Source: Campylobacteraceae bacterium (lineage in GTDB: Bacteria; Campylobacterota; Campylobacteria; Campylobacterales; Sulfurovaceae). From it: a stretch of 64,000 bases of DNA. Both the position numbers and the translations under genes were made by a program. Position 1 is the stretch's first letter, and every line of letters starts with the position of its first letter. Positions 9,512 to 17,920 of the stretch are shown here, one piece after another. A model generated the notes under the pieces. It had not been told where the DNA came from and ran no database searches. It saw nothing but the letters and a program-made list of their open reading frames with translations. The stretch spans positions 1 through 64,000 of the forward strand of contig JALUKQ010000088.1 of assembly GCA_027056485.1 (NCBI GenBank), given 5' to 3'.

Positions 9512-11257
9512 ATGAAACAGATAATCATTTCCTTACTGCTACTACTAAGCTTAACAGCTTGTGGAGGTAGTAGCACTTCAACCGATAAGAGTGACTCTTC
9601 CAATAGCTCTGAAGATAGAGAGCATAATGATGAGAATAACAACGAGGATTCAAATTCCAATAATAATCCTCCAACAACACAAAACAAAGGTGGCTATGCC
9701 TTAACTGCATGGAATGACTTGGGTATGCACTGTATGGATGGGAATGATTTTTCTGTTTTTTCAGTACTTCCTCCCTATAACAATCTTCATGCACAGCTAA
9801 AAGATAAAAATGGTGACCTGATTACTACAGGTGTTATCATTACTTACCAATCAACAATAGGTACAGATGGAAAAATAAATACCTCTAGTGTTGTAGCAAG
9901 TAATGGAAGTAGTAAAACAAACTTCTGGTCACATGTGAGTGACCTCTTTGGTGCCTCTTTAGCTGAAAACACTGGACTAACAGGTAACCCTATGTCTTCA
10001 ACCTCACCTGAACCACTTACCTTTAATGCTACCCATAAATGGTGGGAAGCCGAAGGTATTCCTGTTACCCCTTATAATGATGATGGGTCTAAAAACTACT
10101 ATCCACTTGTCCGAGTCATTGCTAAAGACAACAGTGGTAATGTTTTAGCCTCAGTCGATACGGTTCTTCCTGTGAGTGATGAAATGGATTGTAAACGCTG
10201 TCATGCTACTAATAGTGTAGCAAAAGCACGACCAAGTGCAGGATGGGTAAATAACAGTGATGCTCAAAAAGATTATAAATACAACATCTTACGTCTACAT
10301 GATGATAAAGAGCCTAATGCTGTAAAAGACCATAAAACAGCACTTGTTGCTAAAGGGTACAACTATAATGATGCTGGGCTAGAAGCTACTGCCAAAGGTG
10401 GAACTCCTATTTTATGTGTGGCATGTCATAAATCAAATGCCTTGCCTGGTGTAGGGATAGAGCTGAAATCATTTACCCAAGCTATTCACTCTAAACATGC
10501 CAATGTAACTGACCCCATAACCAATAAGAAGTTAGGTGATTCAACGAACCGAAGCTCATGTTATGCTTGTCACCCTGGTGCTGCAACAGAGTGTCTAAGA
10601 GGAGCCATGGGAGATGCTAAAAATGCAGATGGAACAGCACAGATGCAGTGTCAAAGTTGTCATGGAACCATGAACCATGTGGGTGCTTCAAACCGTGAAG
10701 GTTGGCTAGATGAGCCAAATTGTCAAGCTTGTCACTTTGATGGAAAACGCGAGACATCAGCCATTGACCCTACGACAAATACTTTACGTCATGCTGTTGA
10801 TACACGTTTTGCAACACTACCAAATACACCTACAGTTGGTAAAAGTCTTTATAGATTTAGTACAGGTCATGGAGGGCTACAGTGTGAAGCTTGTCATGGT
10901 TCAACCCATGCTATCTATCCTGCTCATGAAGCTGATAACAAGGTAAGTATGGAACTGCAAGGACATACAGGAACCGTAGCTGAGTGTGTAGCTTGTCATA
11001 CTACTGTACCAAAAACCATAACAGGTGGACCTCATGGCATGCACCCTGTAGGAGACAGCTGGGTGAAAGGTCATGAAGATGTAGCAGAGAATAACCCTGC
11101 ACAGTGTAAGGTCTGTCATGGAGCTGACTATAGAGGCTCTGTATTATCTGAAATGTTTACAACTAGAACACTCAAGGTAGAACATGGAACCAAAACCCTT
11201 GCTAAAGGGCATAAAGTAAGCTGTTATGATTGTCATAATGGTCCAAGTGGAGATTAA
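9512..11257 (+). CDS. Multiheme c-type cytochrome lipoprotein (9 CXXCH)
   Basis: Lipobox LTACGG; CKRCH, CVACH, CYACH, CQSCH, CQACH, CEACH, CVACH, CKVCH, CYDCH. Confidence 0.9.
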   Translation: MKQIIISLLLLLSLTACGGSSTSTDKSDSSNSSEDREHNDENNNEDSNSNNNPPTTQNKGGYALTAWNDLGMHCMDGNDFSVFSVLPPYNNLHAQLKDKNGDLITTGVIITYQSTIGTDGKINTSSVVASNGSSKTNFWSHVSDLFGASLAENTGLTGNPMSSTSPEPLTFNATHKWWEAEGIPVTPYNDDGSKNYYPLVRVIAKDNSGNVLASVDTVLPVSDEMDCKRCHATNSVAKARPSAGWVNNSDAQKDYKYNILRLHDDKEPNAVKDHKTALVAKGYNYNDAGLEATAKGGTPILCVACHKSNALPGVGIELKSFTQAIHSKHANVTDPITNKKLGDSTNRSSCYACHPGAATECLRGAMGDAKNADGTAQMQCQSCHGTMNHVGASNREGWLDEPNCQACHFDGKRETSAIDPTTNTLRHAVDTRFATLPNTPTVGKSLYRFSTGHGGLQCEACHGSTHAIYPAHEADNKVSMELQGHTGTVAECVACHTTVPKTITGGPHGMHPVGDSWVKGHEDVAENNPAQCKVCHGADYRGSVLSEMFTTRTLKVEHGTKTLAKGHKVSCYDCHNGPSGD

Positions 11258-11276
11258 ACTCTTTTAACTATCGAAC

Positions 11277-11306
11277 AAGAATGGTACGCTTTTGCATACC
11301 ATTCTT
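11277..11306. terminator. Hairpin between convergent genes
   Basis: AAGAATGGTACGC-TTTT-GCATACCATTCTT. Confidence 0.6.
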
Positions 11307-11410
11307 CCCTTTAGCTCCATGTTTACCATGAGAAGCATTTCTTAAAATACAGCCACTCAAAGACCATAAGGTCAAAAATATCAATATTGTTTTAATCATT
11401 TTTCATCCTT

Positions 11411-12220
11411 TTATTGTAAATATAATCCCAATCCAAAACGGAAAGTATTATCATATGAGTAGTCATCTAAACCATAAGTATAAGATGCTGTTGCAAAAAT
11501 ATTTTTATTGAAACTATAACTGTTATACCAAGTCAAACCTTCTTGAGCATCTTCATCTGGATAATTAGAACCTGTATAGTTATAAGATACTGCACTATAA
11601 AAAGATGGTGTCACAGCATAACCTGTACCTATAGAAAAAGAGCTATAGTCTTCATAATCTATCGTATCATCATCTCCACTAAAAGTATAACCTCCATAAA
11701 GAAAAATATCCTGTTTACTGTTAACAAAATAGTCATAATTTAGACCAGTAAAATAGTCATCATCTCTACTGTTGCTATTATCGACCATCTTCGTTCCTGC
11801 TGACAACTTTAGCCTAGCATTTGCTAAAGGAAAACTATAACCACCCATTAAATAGATATCATTATCACTATCTGAATTATCTTCGGTTAGGGTACTCTTG
11901 GTTGTAGAACGGCTATTTGAGATGGAGATATCCCAATTGTGATAACGATAGTTAGCAAAAAGGTCAACATATTCATCATCTTCATACTCGTCATCTCGTT
12001 GAATGCTACTACCTACTTTCAAAGTTACTGCACCCCAATAGTCAGAATTGGATGATTTTTTACTGATATTAACAGCACAACCATTTTTATCTACAAAGGC
12101 ATCAAAGGGAGTATTAGAACAACGATCAATTGTATCTTCAACACCATCAATATCATTATCTTGAAATGCAAACAGAGAAGAGGAGAGCAGAAGTGTTAGA
12201 AACACGGTTTTATAATACAT
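11411..12220 (-). CDS. Thrombospondin type 3-like Ca-binding repeat plus outer membrane beta-barrel protein
   Basis: DNDIDGVEDTIDRCSNTPFDAFVDKNGC followed by alternating aromatic beta-strand pattern; paralog of 17135..17920. Confidence 0.75.
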   Translation of the reverse strand: MYYKTVFLTLLLSSSLFAFQDNDIDGVEDTIDRCSNTPFDAFVDKNGCAVNISKKSSNSDYWGAVTLKVGSSIQRDDEYEDDEYVDLFANYRYHNWDISISNSRSTTKSTLTEDNSDSDNDIYLMGGYSFPLANARLKLSAGTKMVDNSNSRDDDYFTGLNYDYFVNSKQDIFLYGGYTFSGDDDTIDYEDYSSFSIGTGYAVTPSFYSAVSYNYTGSNYPDEDAQEGLTWYNSYSFNKNIFATASYTYGLDDYSYDNTFRFGLGLYLQ

Positions 12221-12243
12221 ATTAAATCCTTTAAACTATAATT

Positions 12244-12265
12244 TGAGAGCAGAAAACTGCTCTCA
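12244..12265 (-). terminator. Intergenic hairpin (attenuator/terminator)
   Basis: TGAGAGCAG-AAAA-CTGCTCTCA perfect 9-bp stem. Confidence 0.5.
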
Positions 12266-12279
12266 TCGTAAACAATGAG

Positions 12280-12882
12280 CTATCGGTTATGACCTATACC
12301 CTGTCCTCCTTGTCGTTGCCCTTGTTGCATACTTCCAACTCCTGAACCATCACGAAGATGTTGTTGAATACCTTGGTTAACACCTCTTTGTTGAGGAGCT
12401 TGACTCCTATGACTTTCTATCTGTGCTGTCTGATGTGTCTCTAACTCTGTTGCATCAATCATACTATCACCATTGATATCGATGCTAGCAAAATCAGGTG
12501 CATCATCAGCATTCGCAAGAAGTCTCCCTTCTGCACTATTTTCAGCCAATCTATCAGCTCTTACTGCATCAAACTCTGCTTCACTTATAAGCCCATCACC
12601 ATCCGTATCAAAATCAATAAGTTTTGGTTGATTTGCAAGGTTTCCACCACCTTGTCCACTACCCAGTCCTACTGGATTAGCTTGGCGTGATACTCTTAAA
12701 GCTTCCAATTCATCACTACTCATACTATCAACACGACTTAACATCTCTGTTCTGTAATCAGCTTGCTCATCTACAGCGACTGTTCCTCTAAGCTCTATTA
12801 ACTCTTCTGTTGTCATAGAGGTAAAATCTGTTGCCATTAAGCCTAATGTCAATAAACCTAAAGTTAAAACTGTCTTTTTCAT
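12280..12882 (-). CDS. Secreted EF-hand domain protein (track start 12921 likely too early)
   Basis: DTDGDGLISEAEFD and DINGDSMIDATELE EF-hand loops; MKKTVLTLG signal peptide; -10 at 12938-12943 fits start at 12882. Confidence 0.75.
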   Translation of the reverse strand: MKKTVLTLGLLTLGLMATDFTSMTTEELIELRGTVAVDEQADYRTEMLSRVDSMSSDELEALRVSRQANPVGLGSGQGGGNLANQPKLIDFDTDGDGLISEAEFDAVRADRLAENSAEGRLLANADDAPDFASIDINGDSMIDATELETHQTAQIESHRSQAPQQRGVNQGIQQHLRDGSGVGSMQQGQRQGGQGIGHNR

Positions 12883-12937
12883 AATAAATCCTTTTATATT
12901 ATTAATTTTTCTAAAAGTCAACCCTTTAGATAAGAAA

Positions 12938-12969
12938 ATTATAGAGTAAGTTTGTTACTTATTTGTTAC
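12938..12969 (-). promoter_or_regulatory. Direct-repeat site S9: GTAACA-N5-GTAACA-N9-TATAAT
   Basis: Minus strand GTAACAAATAAGTAACAAACTTACTCTATAAT upstream of EF-hand gene. Confidence 0.7.
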
Positions 12970-13029
12970 TTTAAGAAACATTTTTATTGGAAAATAAATA
13001 TTTTTAAAAGTATAGTTGTAAATTAATAT

Positions 13030-13125
13030 TATTGATAAAAAGATAAGATAAGTAACCCTCCCTCATCCTAAGGGAGTATAGGGGGAAAGCAGATAAGAGG
13101 TAGAGTTACTTTGGAATTAAATTCC
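13030..13125 (-). ncRNA. Candidate small RNA with regulated promoter and terminator-like hairpin
   Basis: -10 TATTAT at 13132-13137; 5' hairpin GGAAT-TTA-ATTCC; outer stem AAGTAAC/GTTACTT; inner CTCCCT/AGGGAG; T-rich tail. Confidence 0.4.
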
Positions 13126-13131
13126 ATAGAA

Positions 13132-13163
13132 ATAATACAATACGAATGTTAACGCAATGTTAA
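13132..13163 (-). promoter_or_regulatory. Direct-repeat site S10: TTAACA-N5-TTAACA-N9-TATTAT
   Basis: Minus strand TTAACATTGCGTTAACATTCGTATTGTATTAT. Confidence 0.65.
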
Positions 13164-14068
13164 TTCTTTTTCAATCCTCTACCCATTCCTTTAAAACCTT
13201 GTTGAGGATAATTATCGAACATCCAGTTAGCAATAGTTTCTAACTCTTCAGGAGTCACATTACCTTTTTGAGATGGCATAAGACCAAAACGTTTAATCTT
13301 CTGAGGCATACATATCGCTTTAGCTTCAGAAGGATTAACAACATAATCTTTAATAAACGTAACGGCTTCAGTTTTATCACTATAGCTCATTTTTAAGTGT
13401 CTCATAACTCCATTAAGTGCTGGGGCAACAACTGTTGACATATCTTGTGTTTTACCAAGTGTATGACAAGATATACACTTCTGAGTAAATAGCTCTTTAC
13501 CCTTACTATCTGGAGTAACTGCTACACTCTTTTGTGCCATTTTTTGAGCTTTTGGCTTCATGGTTGCTAGTTTTAAAAGTGTTTCAAATTGCTCAGGGGA
13601 GAGAACATCTTGAATATCATAAATACATTGTAAGTGTGCTTTGGTTAAATCGGTACGGAGTTTAGAGATTTTCTCTACCAATTCATATTGAGTTTTTGGC
13701 TCTTTATGCTCTTCTAACATTGCTTTAGCAAGTTCACTTTCCATTGATTTAATCTCTTTTGCTACTTTTGCAGCTACAGGAACCGTAGTATTTTTCATTT
13801 TAATCAATTGGTCAAGTTGCTCTTTAGAAAGGTTGAGTTTATCACTCTGTGGGTGAAAGAGTGAAACACCTACCAAGAAAGGTAGGTTTTGGTTAATCAT
13901 AAAATAATCTTTTGGAAAAGCTTCTTTCTTGGCTCGATAGAAAGGTGATTTCTCCCCTGCCATCTGAGCCAATTTTTTAGCTCCTTCACCTTTTTGCATG
14001 TTGGGTGCTGCCATAAGGCTGGTCATGAGGGTTAAAGATAAAGTTGTTAAGAGTGCTATTTTTTTCAT
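13160..14068 (-). CDS. Spy/CpxP-like helical domain fused to cytochrome c
   Basis: LNLSKEQLDQLIKMKN...LSPEQFETLLKLA helical repeat plus CISCHTLG heme motif and distal Met. Confidence 0.65.
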   Translation of the reverse strand: MKKIALLTTLSLTLMTSLMAAPNMQKGEGAKKLAQMAGEKSPFYRAKKEAFPKDYFMINQNLPFLVGVSLFHPQSDKLNLSKEQLDQLIKMKNTTVPVAAKVAKEIKSMESELAKAMLEEHKEPKTQYELVEKISKLRTDLTKAHLQCIYDIQDVLSPEQFETLLKLATMKPKAQKMAQKSVAVTPDSKGKELFTQKCISCHTLGKTQDMSTVVAPALNGVMRHLKMSYSDKTEAVTFIKDYVVNPSEAKAICMPQKIKRFGLMPSQKGNVTPEELETIANWMFDNYPQQGFKGMGRGLKKN

Positions 14069-14096
14069 TATAAATCCTTTTTTAGTTTATAAAAAG

Positions 14097-14128
14097 ATTC
14101 TAGCACTACTGTATTAACTCAATGTTAA
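14097..14128 (-). promoter_or_regulatory. Direct-repeat site S11: TTAACA-N5-TTAATA-N9-TAGAAT
   Basis: Minus strand TTAACATTGAGTTAATACAGTAGTGCTAGAAT upstream of 13160..14068. Confidence 0.65.
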
Positions 14129-14928
14129 TTTTTACCACGTCCATTTCCATTGCTATTGTTTCCTTTTCCATTACTATTCATATTTTTATTTCCACTATTT
14201 CCCTTTTTATTTTTATTTCCATTTTTATTTTCTTTTCCATTCTCATTAGTTGGATAGTCAAGGTGACAATAGTTAACATGTCCTATGGTTCCAAGAGAAC
14301 AACAACCCTCTTCCATACCTAAGTTTTTTAAACCTTTATCAAATGCCCAGTAGTGATTATAGCTTCCATCTCTCAAAACTTTAAATGCCTCGACAACATC
14401 TTCTGCCTCAGATGCTTCTGCCACATCAATAAAATAATCTAAATCATCAATATCAGTAACCTCTACCATACAACCAACCTCTAAAGCATCTCTTTGAGAA
14501 TCAATTCCTTTGTCATATAAAGTATTATAGAGCTCTTGAATAGCAGGGATATCATACTCTCCACTTGGCATATCATAAACATCAGTATCTCTATCTGCAC
14601 TTGGAGTAGAAACATTAGTAAGATCATCAGAACTTAGTTCATATCTATTAACAATATCTCTAACAATTCCTATATGTTTAATTTCTGATTTTTCTGAAAT
14701 ATTTTGAAGTTGATTAATTTCAATATCATTTTCATCTAAATGATAATTATAAAGATTTTGATATATATCATAAGCAAGTCGCTCTTCATTTCCCATATAG
14801 GCTATAGCATTTTTTAATTCTGGCGTTAAGGTTGATTCTGCATAGTTTTCAAGATTAAATCCATTGCCATTTGATTGAGCAAACATAAGTGTTGTTAAAA
14901 GTCCTAAAGACAAAACGGTTTTTTTCAT
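14125..14928 (-). CDS. Secreted DUF2202 protein with Asn/Gly/Lys-rich tail
   Basis: AYMGNEERLAYDIYQNLY, GSYNHYWAFDKGLK; C-terminal NGKENKNGNKNKKGNSGNKN repeat. Confidence 0.85.
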   Translation of the reverse strand: MKKTVLSLGLLTTLMFAQSNGNGFNLENYAESTLTPELKNAIAYMGNEERLAYDIYQNLYNYHLDENDIEINQLQNISEKSEIKHIGIVRDIVNRYELSSDDLTNVSTPSADRDTDVYDMPSGEYDIPAIQELYNTLYDKGIDSQRDALEVGCMVEVTDIDDLDYFIDVAEASEAEDVVEAFKVLRDGSYNHYWAFDKGLKNLGMEEGCCSLGTIGHVNYCHLDYPTNENGKENKNGNKNKKGNSGNKNMNSNGKGNNSNGNGRGKN

Positions 14929-14980
14929 AAGTAAATCCTCTTTTTATAAAAATATTTCCCAATAATTATTAGGTTATAGG

Positions 14981-15012
14981 ATGTTATCCTATGTTTATTA
15001 CCTAAATATTAC
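14981..15012 (-). promoter_or_regulatory. Direct-repeat site S6: GTAATA-N5-GTAATA-N9-TAACAT
   Basis: Minus strand GTAATATTTAGGTAATAAACATAGGATAACAT. Confidence 0.6.
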
Positions 15013-15101
15013 TTGTTAATAGAAAAAAGAAGAGGGAGAGTCGATAAATAGAGTAGCATCATCTACTACTCTATTTTATATACATAGGAGACTAAATTTT
15101 A

Positions 15102-16436
15102 TTATTCGTTATCTGATCCATGCTCAGTTACAGGGTAGATACCATCTTTATTTGTTAAAAGAGTATCACCTTCTACATAACATCCGTTCTCTACACCAGC
15201 ATTTTTAAGACCTTTATCAAATGCCCAATAGTGATTATAACTTCCATCTCTAAGTACATTAAATGCTGCAACCACATCTGTTGCATTTGACTCTTCAGCT
15301 AAAGTAATGTACTTATCTAAATCTTCTACATCAGTAACTTCTACCATACATCCTACCATTAGTGCTTCTGTCTTAGATACCATACCTTTTGTATAAAGAG
15401 TATTATAAAGTTCTTGAATAGCTGGAATATCATATTCTCCACTTGGCATACTTTCAAATGTTACATCTCTATCTGCTACACCTTCTGAAACATTGGTTAC
15501 ATCTTCTGCTCCAAGTGCATATCTTTTCACTAAATCTTGGACAATTCCAACATGTTTAACTTCTGATTTCTCAGAAATATTTTTAAGTTGCTTTATCTCA
15601 TCATCATTCTCTGTTATATGATAAGTATAAAGATTCTGATAAACATCATATGATAAACGCTCTTCATTACCCATATATGCTAATGCGTCTTTTAAATCTT
15701 GTGTCAGTAGTGAAACAGGGTATTGAGAAAGATCAAACTCTCCATCTTGAGAACCTTCAGTTTCATTATTCTCTCCATATCTTGGTCCATTACCATAAGA
15801 ACCCCTGTTATCATTAGTTTCACCTACAGGTTCATCTTCATGTCCTTCATCTGGTCTTTTACCTTCATTCCACTCTCTTTGACTATTATCAAAGTGATCA
15901 TTTGCATTATCCTCTGAAACATCAATTAGACCATCATAATCTCTATCTAATGAGTGCTTGTCACCATTATCAATAAGTTCAATCAAACTACTTTCATTAT
16001 GCTCTGCGATTGATGTCTCTTCTATATCTTCTAATCCAGCAACAACATTTTCAGGAATAATAATACCATTAGAGACATTTCCATCAACATCTAAAGCTTG
16101 AAGTGTTCTAAGTAATAGAGTCTCTTGTTCTTCGTCTCCTGCAGATAAAGTCGCTGGTGTTACAAGACCTTCTTCTGTCGGTGCTACTTCTCCTAAAAGT
16201 AAGTTACCAATATATAGTTTTACTTTATCACCATTTTTATATTGAAATCGTCCAAATGCATCTGTTGTTCCATTGAGTCCAGAAGTAGTATTGTAATCTA
16301 CATTGGCTACAGCAGCATCAATAAAGTAACCTGTTAATGATTCTGTAGAAGAATCGGTTGAAGAACTACTTCCACATCCTACTAAAAGTGCTGCAGTTGC
16401 AAGTGATATGCTGCCTAATGTTAATGTTTTTTTCAT
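15102..16436 (-). CDS. DUF2202 lipoprotein with extra N-terminal domain
   Basis: Lipobox LVGCGS; Ca-loop-like DRDYDGLIDVSED; C-terminal DUF2202 motifs. Confidence 0.85.
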   Translation of the reverse strand: MKKTLTLGSISLATAALLVGCGSSSSTDSSTESLTGYFIDAAVANVDYNTTSGLNGTTDAFGRFQYKNGDKVKLYIGNLLLGEVAPTEEGLVTPATLSAGDEEQETLLLRTLQALDVDGNVSNGIIIPENVVAGLEDIEETSIAEHNESSLIELIDNGDKHSLDRDYDGLIDVSEDNANDHFDNSQREWNEGKRPDEGHEDEPVGETNDNRGSYGNGPRYGENNETEGSQDGEFDLSQYPVSLLTQDLKDALAYMGNEERLSYDVYQNLYTYHITENDDEIKQLKNISEKSEVKHVGIVQDLVKRYALGAEDVTNVSEGVADRDVTFESMPSGEYDIPAIQELYNTLYTKGMVSKTEALMVGCMVEVTDVEDLDKYITLAEESNATDVVAAFNVLRDGSYNHYWAFDKGLKNAGVENGCYVEGDTLLTNKDGIYPVTEHGSDNE

Positions 16437-16468
16437 ATTTAATCCTTGTTCTTTGTTTTATAGAGCGT

Positions 16469-16500
16469 AGTTTAACGGAGTTTTATTACCTAAATATTAC
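16469..16500 (-). promoter_or_regulatory. Direct-repeat site S7: GTAATA-N5-GTAATA-N9-TAAACT
   Basis: Minus strand GTAATATTTAGGTAATAAAACTCCGTTAAACT. Confidence 0.6.
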
Positions 16501-16531
16501 CTGTATTAAAAATATTAATAATTACAATAAG

Positions 16532-16563
16532 GTAACTAATAGGTAATAAAACTATGTTACACT
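16532..16563 (+). promoter_or_regulatory. Direct-repeat site S8: GTAACT-N5-GTAATA-N9-TACACT
   Basis: GTAACTAATAGGTAATAAAACTATGTTACACT upstream of 16647. Confidence 0.55.
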
Positions 16564-16646
16564 TTTACAATCACACCCTATTAAGCTATACTATTTATAC
16601 GCTATTAAGTGCTATTATCTTTATCTTACGATAAAAAGGAGGTTAT

Positions 16647-17138
16647 ATGAGACCCTTAAAAACTATAAGCTTACTAAGCTTACTTTTCTATTTACCGTTA
16701 TATGCTGAAGAGATTTTCACAACTGCACCAATAGTAAAACAAGAGCCTATGCCCATAAACAAAGAGGAGATAATCCTCCCTAAAGAGAGTGAGTCTGTAG
16801 TAACTCCAGCCCCTACAAGTACTACGCAAGAGCTTACTATTCAAGAGCTTATTGAACAAGTTAAAAGTGCTCCAGATGAAAGTAAAAGAGTACTAATGAA
16901 CCAGCTAAAAGTTCAACTAAAAACAATGAATCAAGAGAGTAGACATAAAGCAATAAAAGAACTTAGAAAATCTTTTATAAAAAAAGAGATGCATACTAAA
17001 CAAAAGAACCATGAAACATCTCAACATAGCAACCACCAACCAAAATTTAGACACCTCCAACAAGGAGGAAAGCATAATTCAACTCCTCAACCAGGTCGAG
17101 GTGGAGGATCTGGGCAGCAAGGAAATGGACAGAAGTGA
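16647..17138 (+). CDS. Secreted protein with His/Gln/Gly-rich C-terminus
   Basis: Signal peptide; charged helix; HSNHQPKFRHLQQGGKHNSTPQPGRGGGSGQQGNGQK tail. Confidence 0.6.
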   Translation: MRPLKTISLLSLLFYLPLYAEEIFTTAPIVKQEPMPINKEEIILPKESESVVTPAPTSTTQELTIQELIEQVKSAPDESKRVLMNQLKVQLKTMNQESRHKAIKELRKSFIKKEMHTKQKNHETSQHSNHQPKFRHLQQGGKHNSTPQPGRGGGSGQQGNGQK

Positions 17139-17920
17139 TACGACTATATATCTTTTTACTACTTATAAACATACCGATTCATGCATTTGAAGATGATGAT
17201 ATTGATGGAGTAGAAAATAGTAAAGATTTATGCCCCAATACCTCATTTGAGGATACGGTAGATGAAGAAGGATGTCCAGAGAATCAACACTACAAGGGAA
17301 GGATTACTCTATCTATAGGTAGTGATATTAATATAGATGACTCCACCACTACTGACTACAACTTCTTTAGTAACTACAACTATAAGGCATGGGATTTTTC
17401 ACTCTACAGTTCACAACAAAGCTCACTTGATACCAACAATAACGAAAGCCAATCAGCAGGAGACCTATACCTCTCTTCAAGTTACAATAAAAGTAAAGGA
17501 AACCTCTATACCAAACTAACTTTTGGAGCTAAAATAGCAACAGGAGACAATGAAATAAGTACAGGAGAGAGTGACTACTTTACCAACCTATATATAAGTT
17601 ATGCTTTCACCAATAAACTAGCCATTTTATCTTCTCTAAGTTATACACTTACAGGAGACAGTAACGAAACAACTTATAACAATCCACTAGGTTACTCTTT
17701 GGGTATTGGATACATGCTAAATGATGCATGGTACAGCTCATTAACATACCAAAATGTTGACTCTATTTATGAAGACAGTGAAAATTATCAATCAATCTCA
17801 CTCTTTAATAGCTATAACTTCAGTGATAATTTTTTTGGAACCCTTAGCTACACTAAAGGATTAGATGACCTATCTTATGACCAGACTATTTCCATTCGAT
17901 TAGGAGTTAACTTTGAATAA
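17135..17920 (+). CDS. Thrombospondin type 3-like repeat plus outer membrane beta-barrel protein
   Basis: EDDDIDGVENSKDLCPNTSFEDTVDEEGC; GTG start overlapping previous stop; paralog of 11411..12220. Confidence 0.75.
   Translation: MIRLYIFLLLINIPIHAFEDDDIDGVENSKDLCPNTSFEDTVDEEGCPENQHYKGRITLSIGSDINIDDSTTTDYNFFSNYNYKAWDFSLYSSQQSSLDTNNNESQSAGDLYLSSSYNKSKGNLYTKLTFGAKIATGDNEISTGESDYFTNLYISYAFTNKLAILSSLSYTLTGDSNETTYNNPLGYSLGIGYMLNDAWYSSLTYQNVDSIYEDSENYQSISLFNSYNFSDNFFGTLSYTKGLDDLSYDQTISIRLGVNFE

Noticed and set aside
9484-11119. ORFs 9484-9687(-), 9525-9794(-), 10710-10946(+), 10901-11119(-)
   Set aside because: Shadow ORFs of the multiheme cytochrome
11276-11403. Possible 42-aa minus-strand lipoprotein MIKTILIFLTLWSLSGCILRNASHGKHGAKGKNGMQKRTILVR
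   Set aside because: Lipobox-like and RBS present, but its 3' end is inside the terminator hairpin; too short to call without conservation
14122-16546. Plus-strand ORFs 14122-14322, 15723-15917, 16358-16546
   Set aside because: Antisense to DUF2202 genes, Ile/Phe/Ser-rich artefacts of AT-rich minus-strand genes
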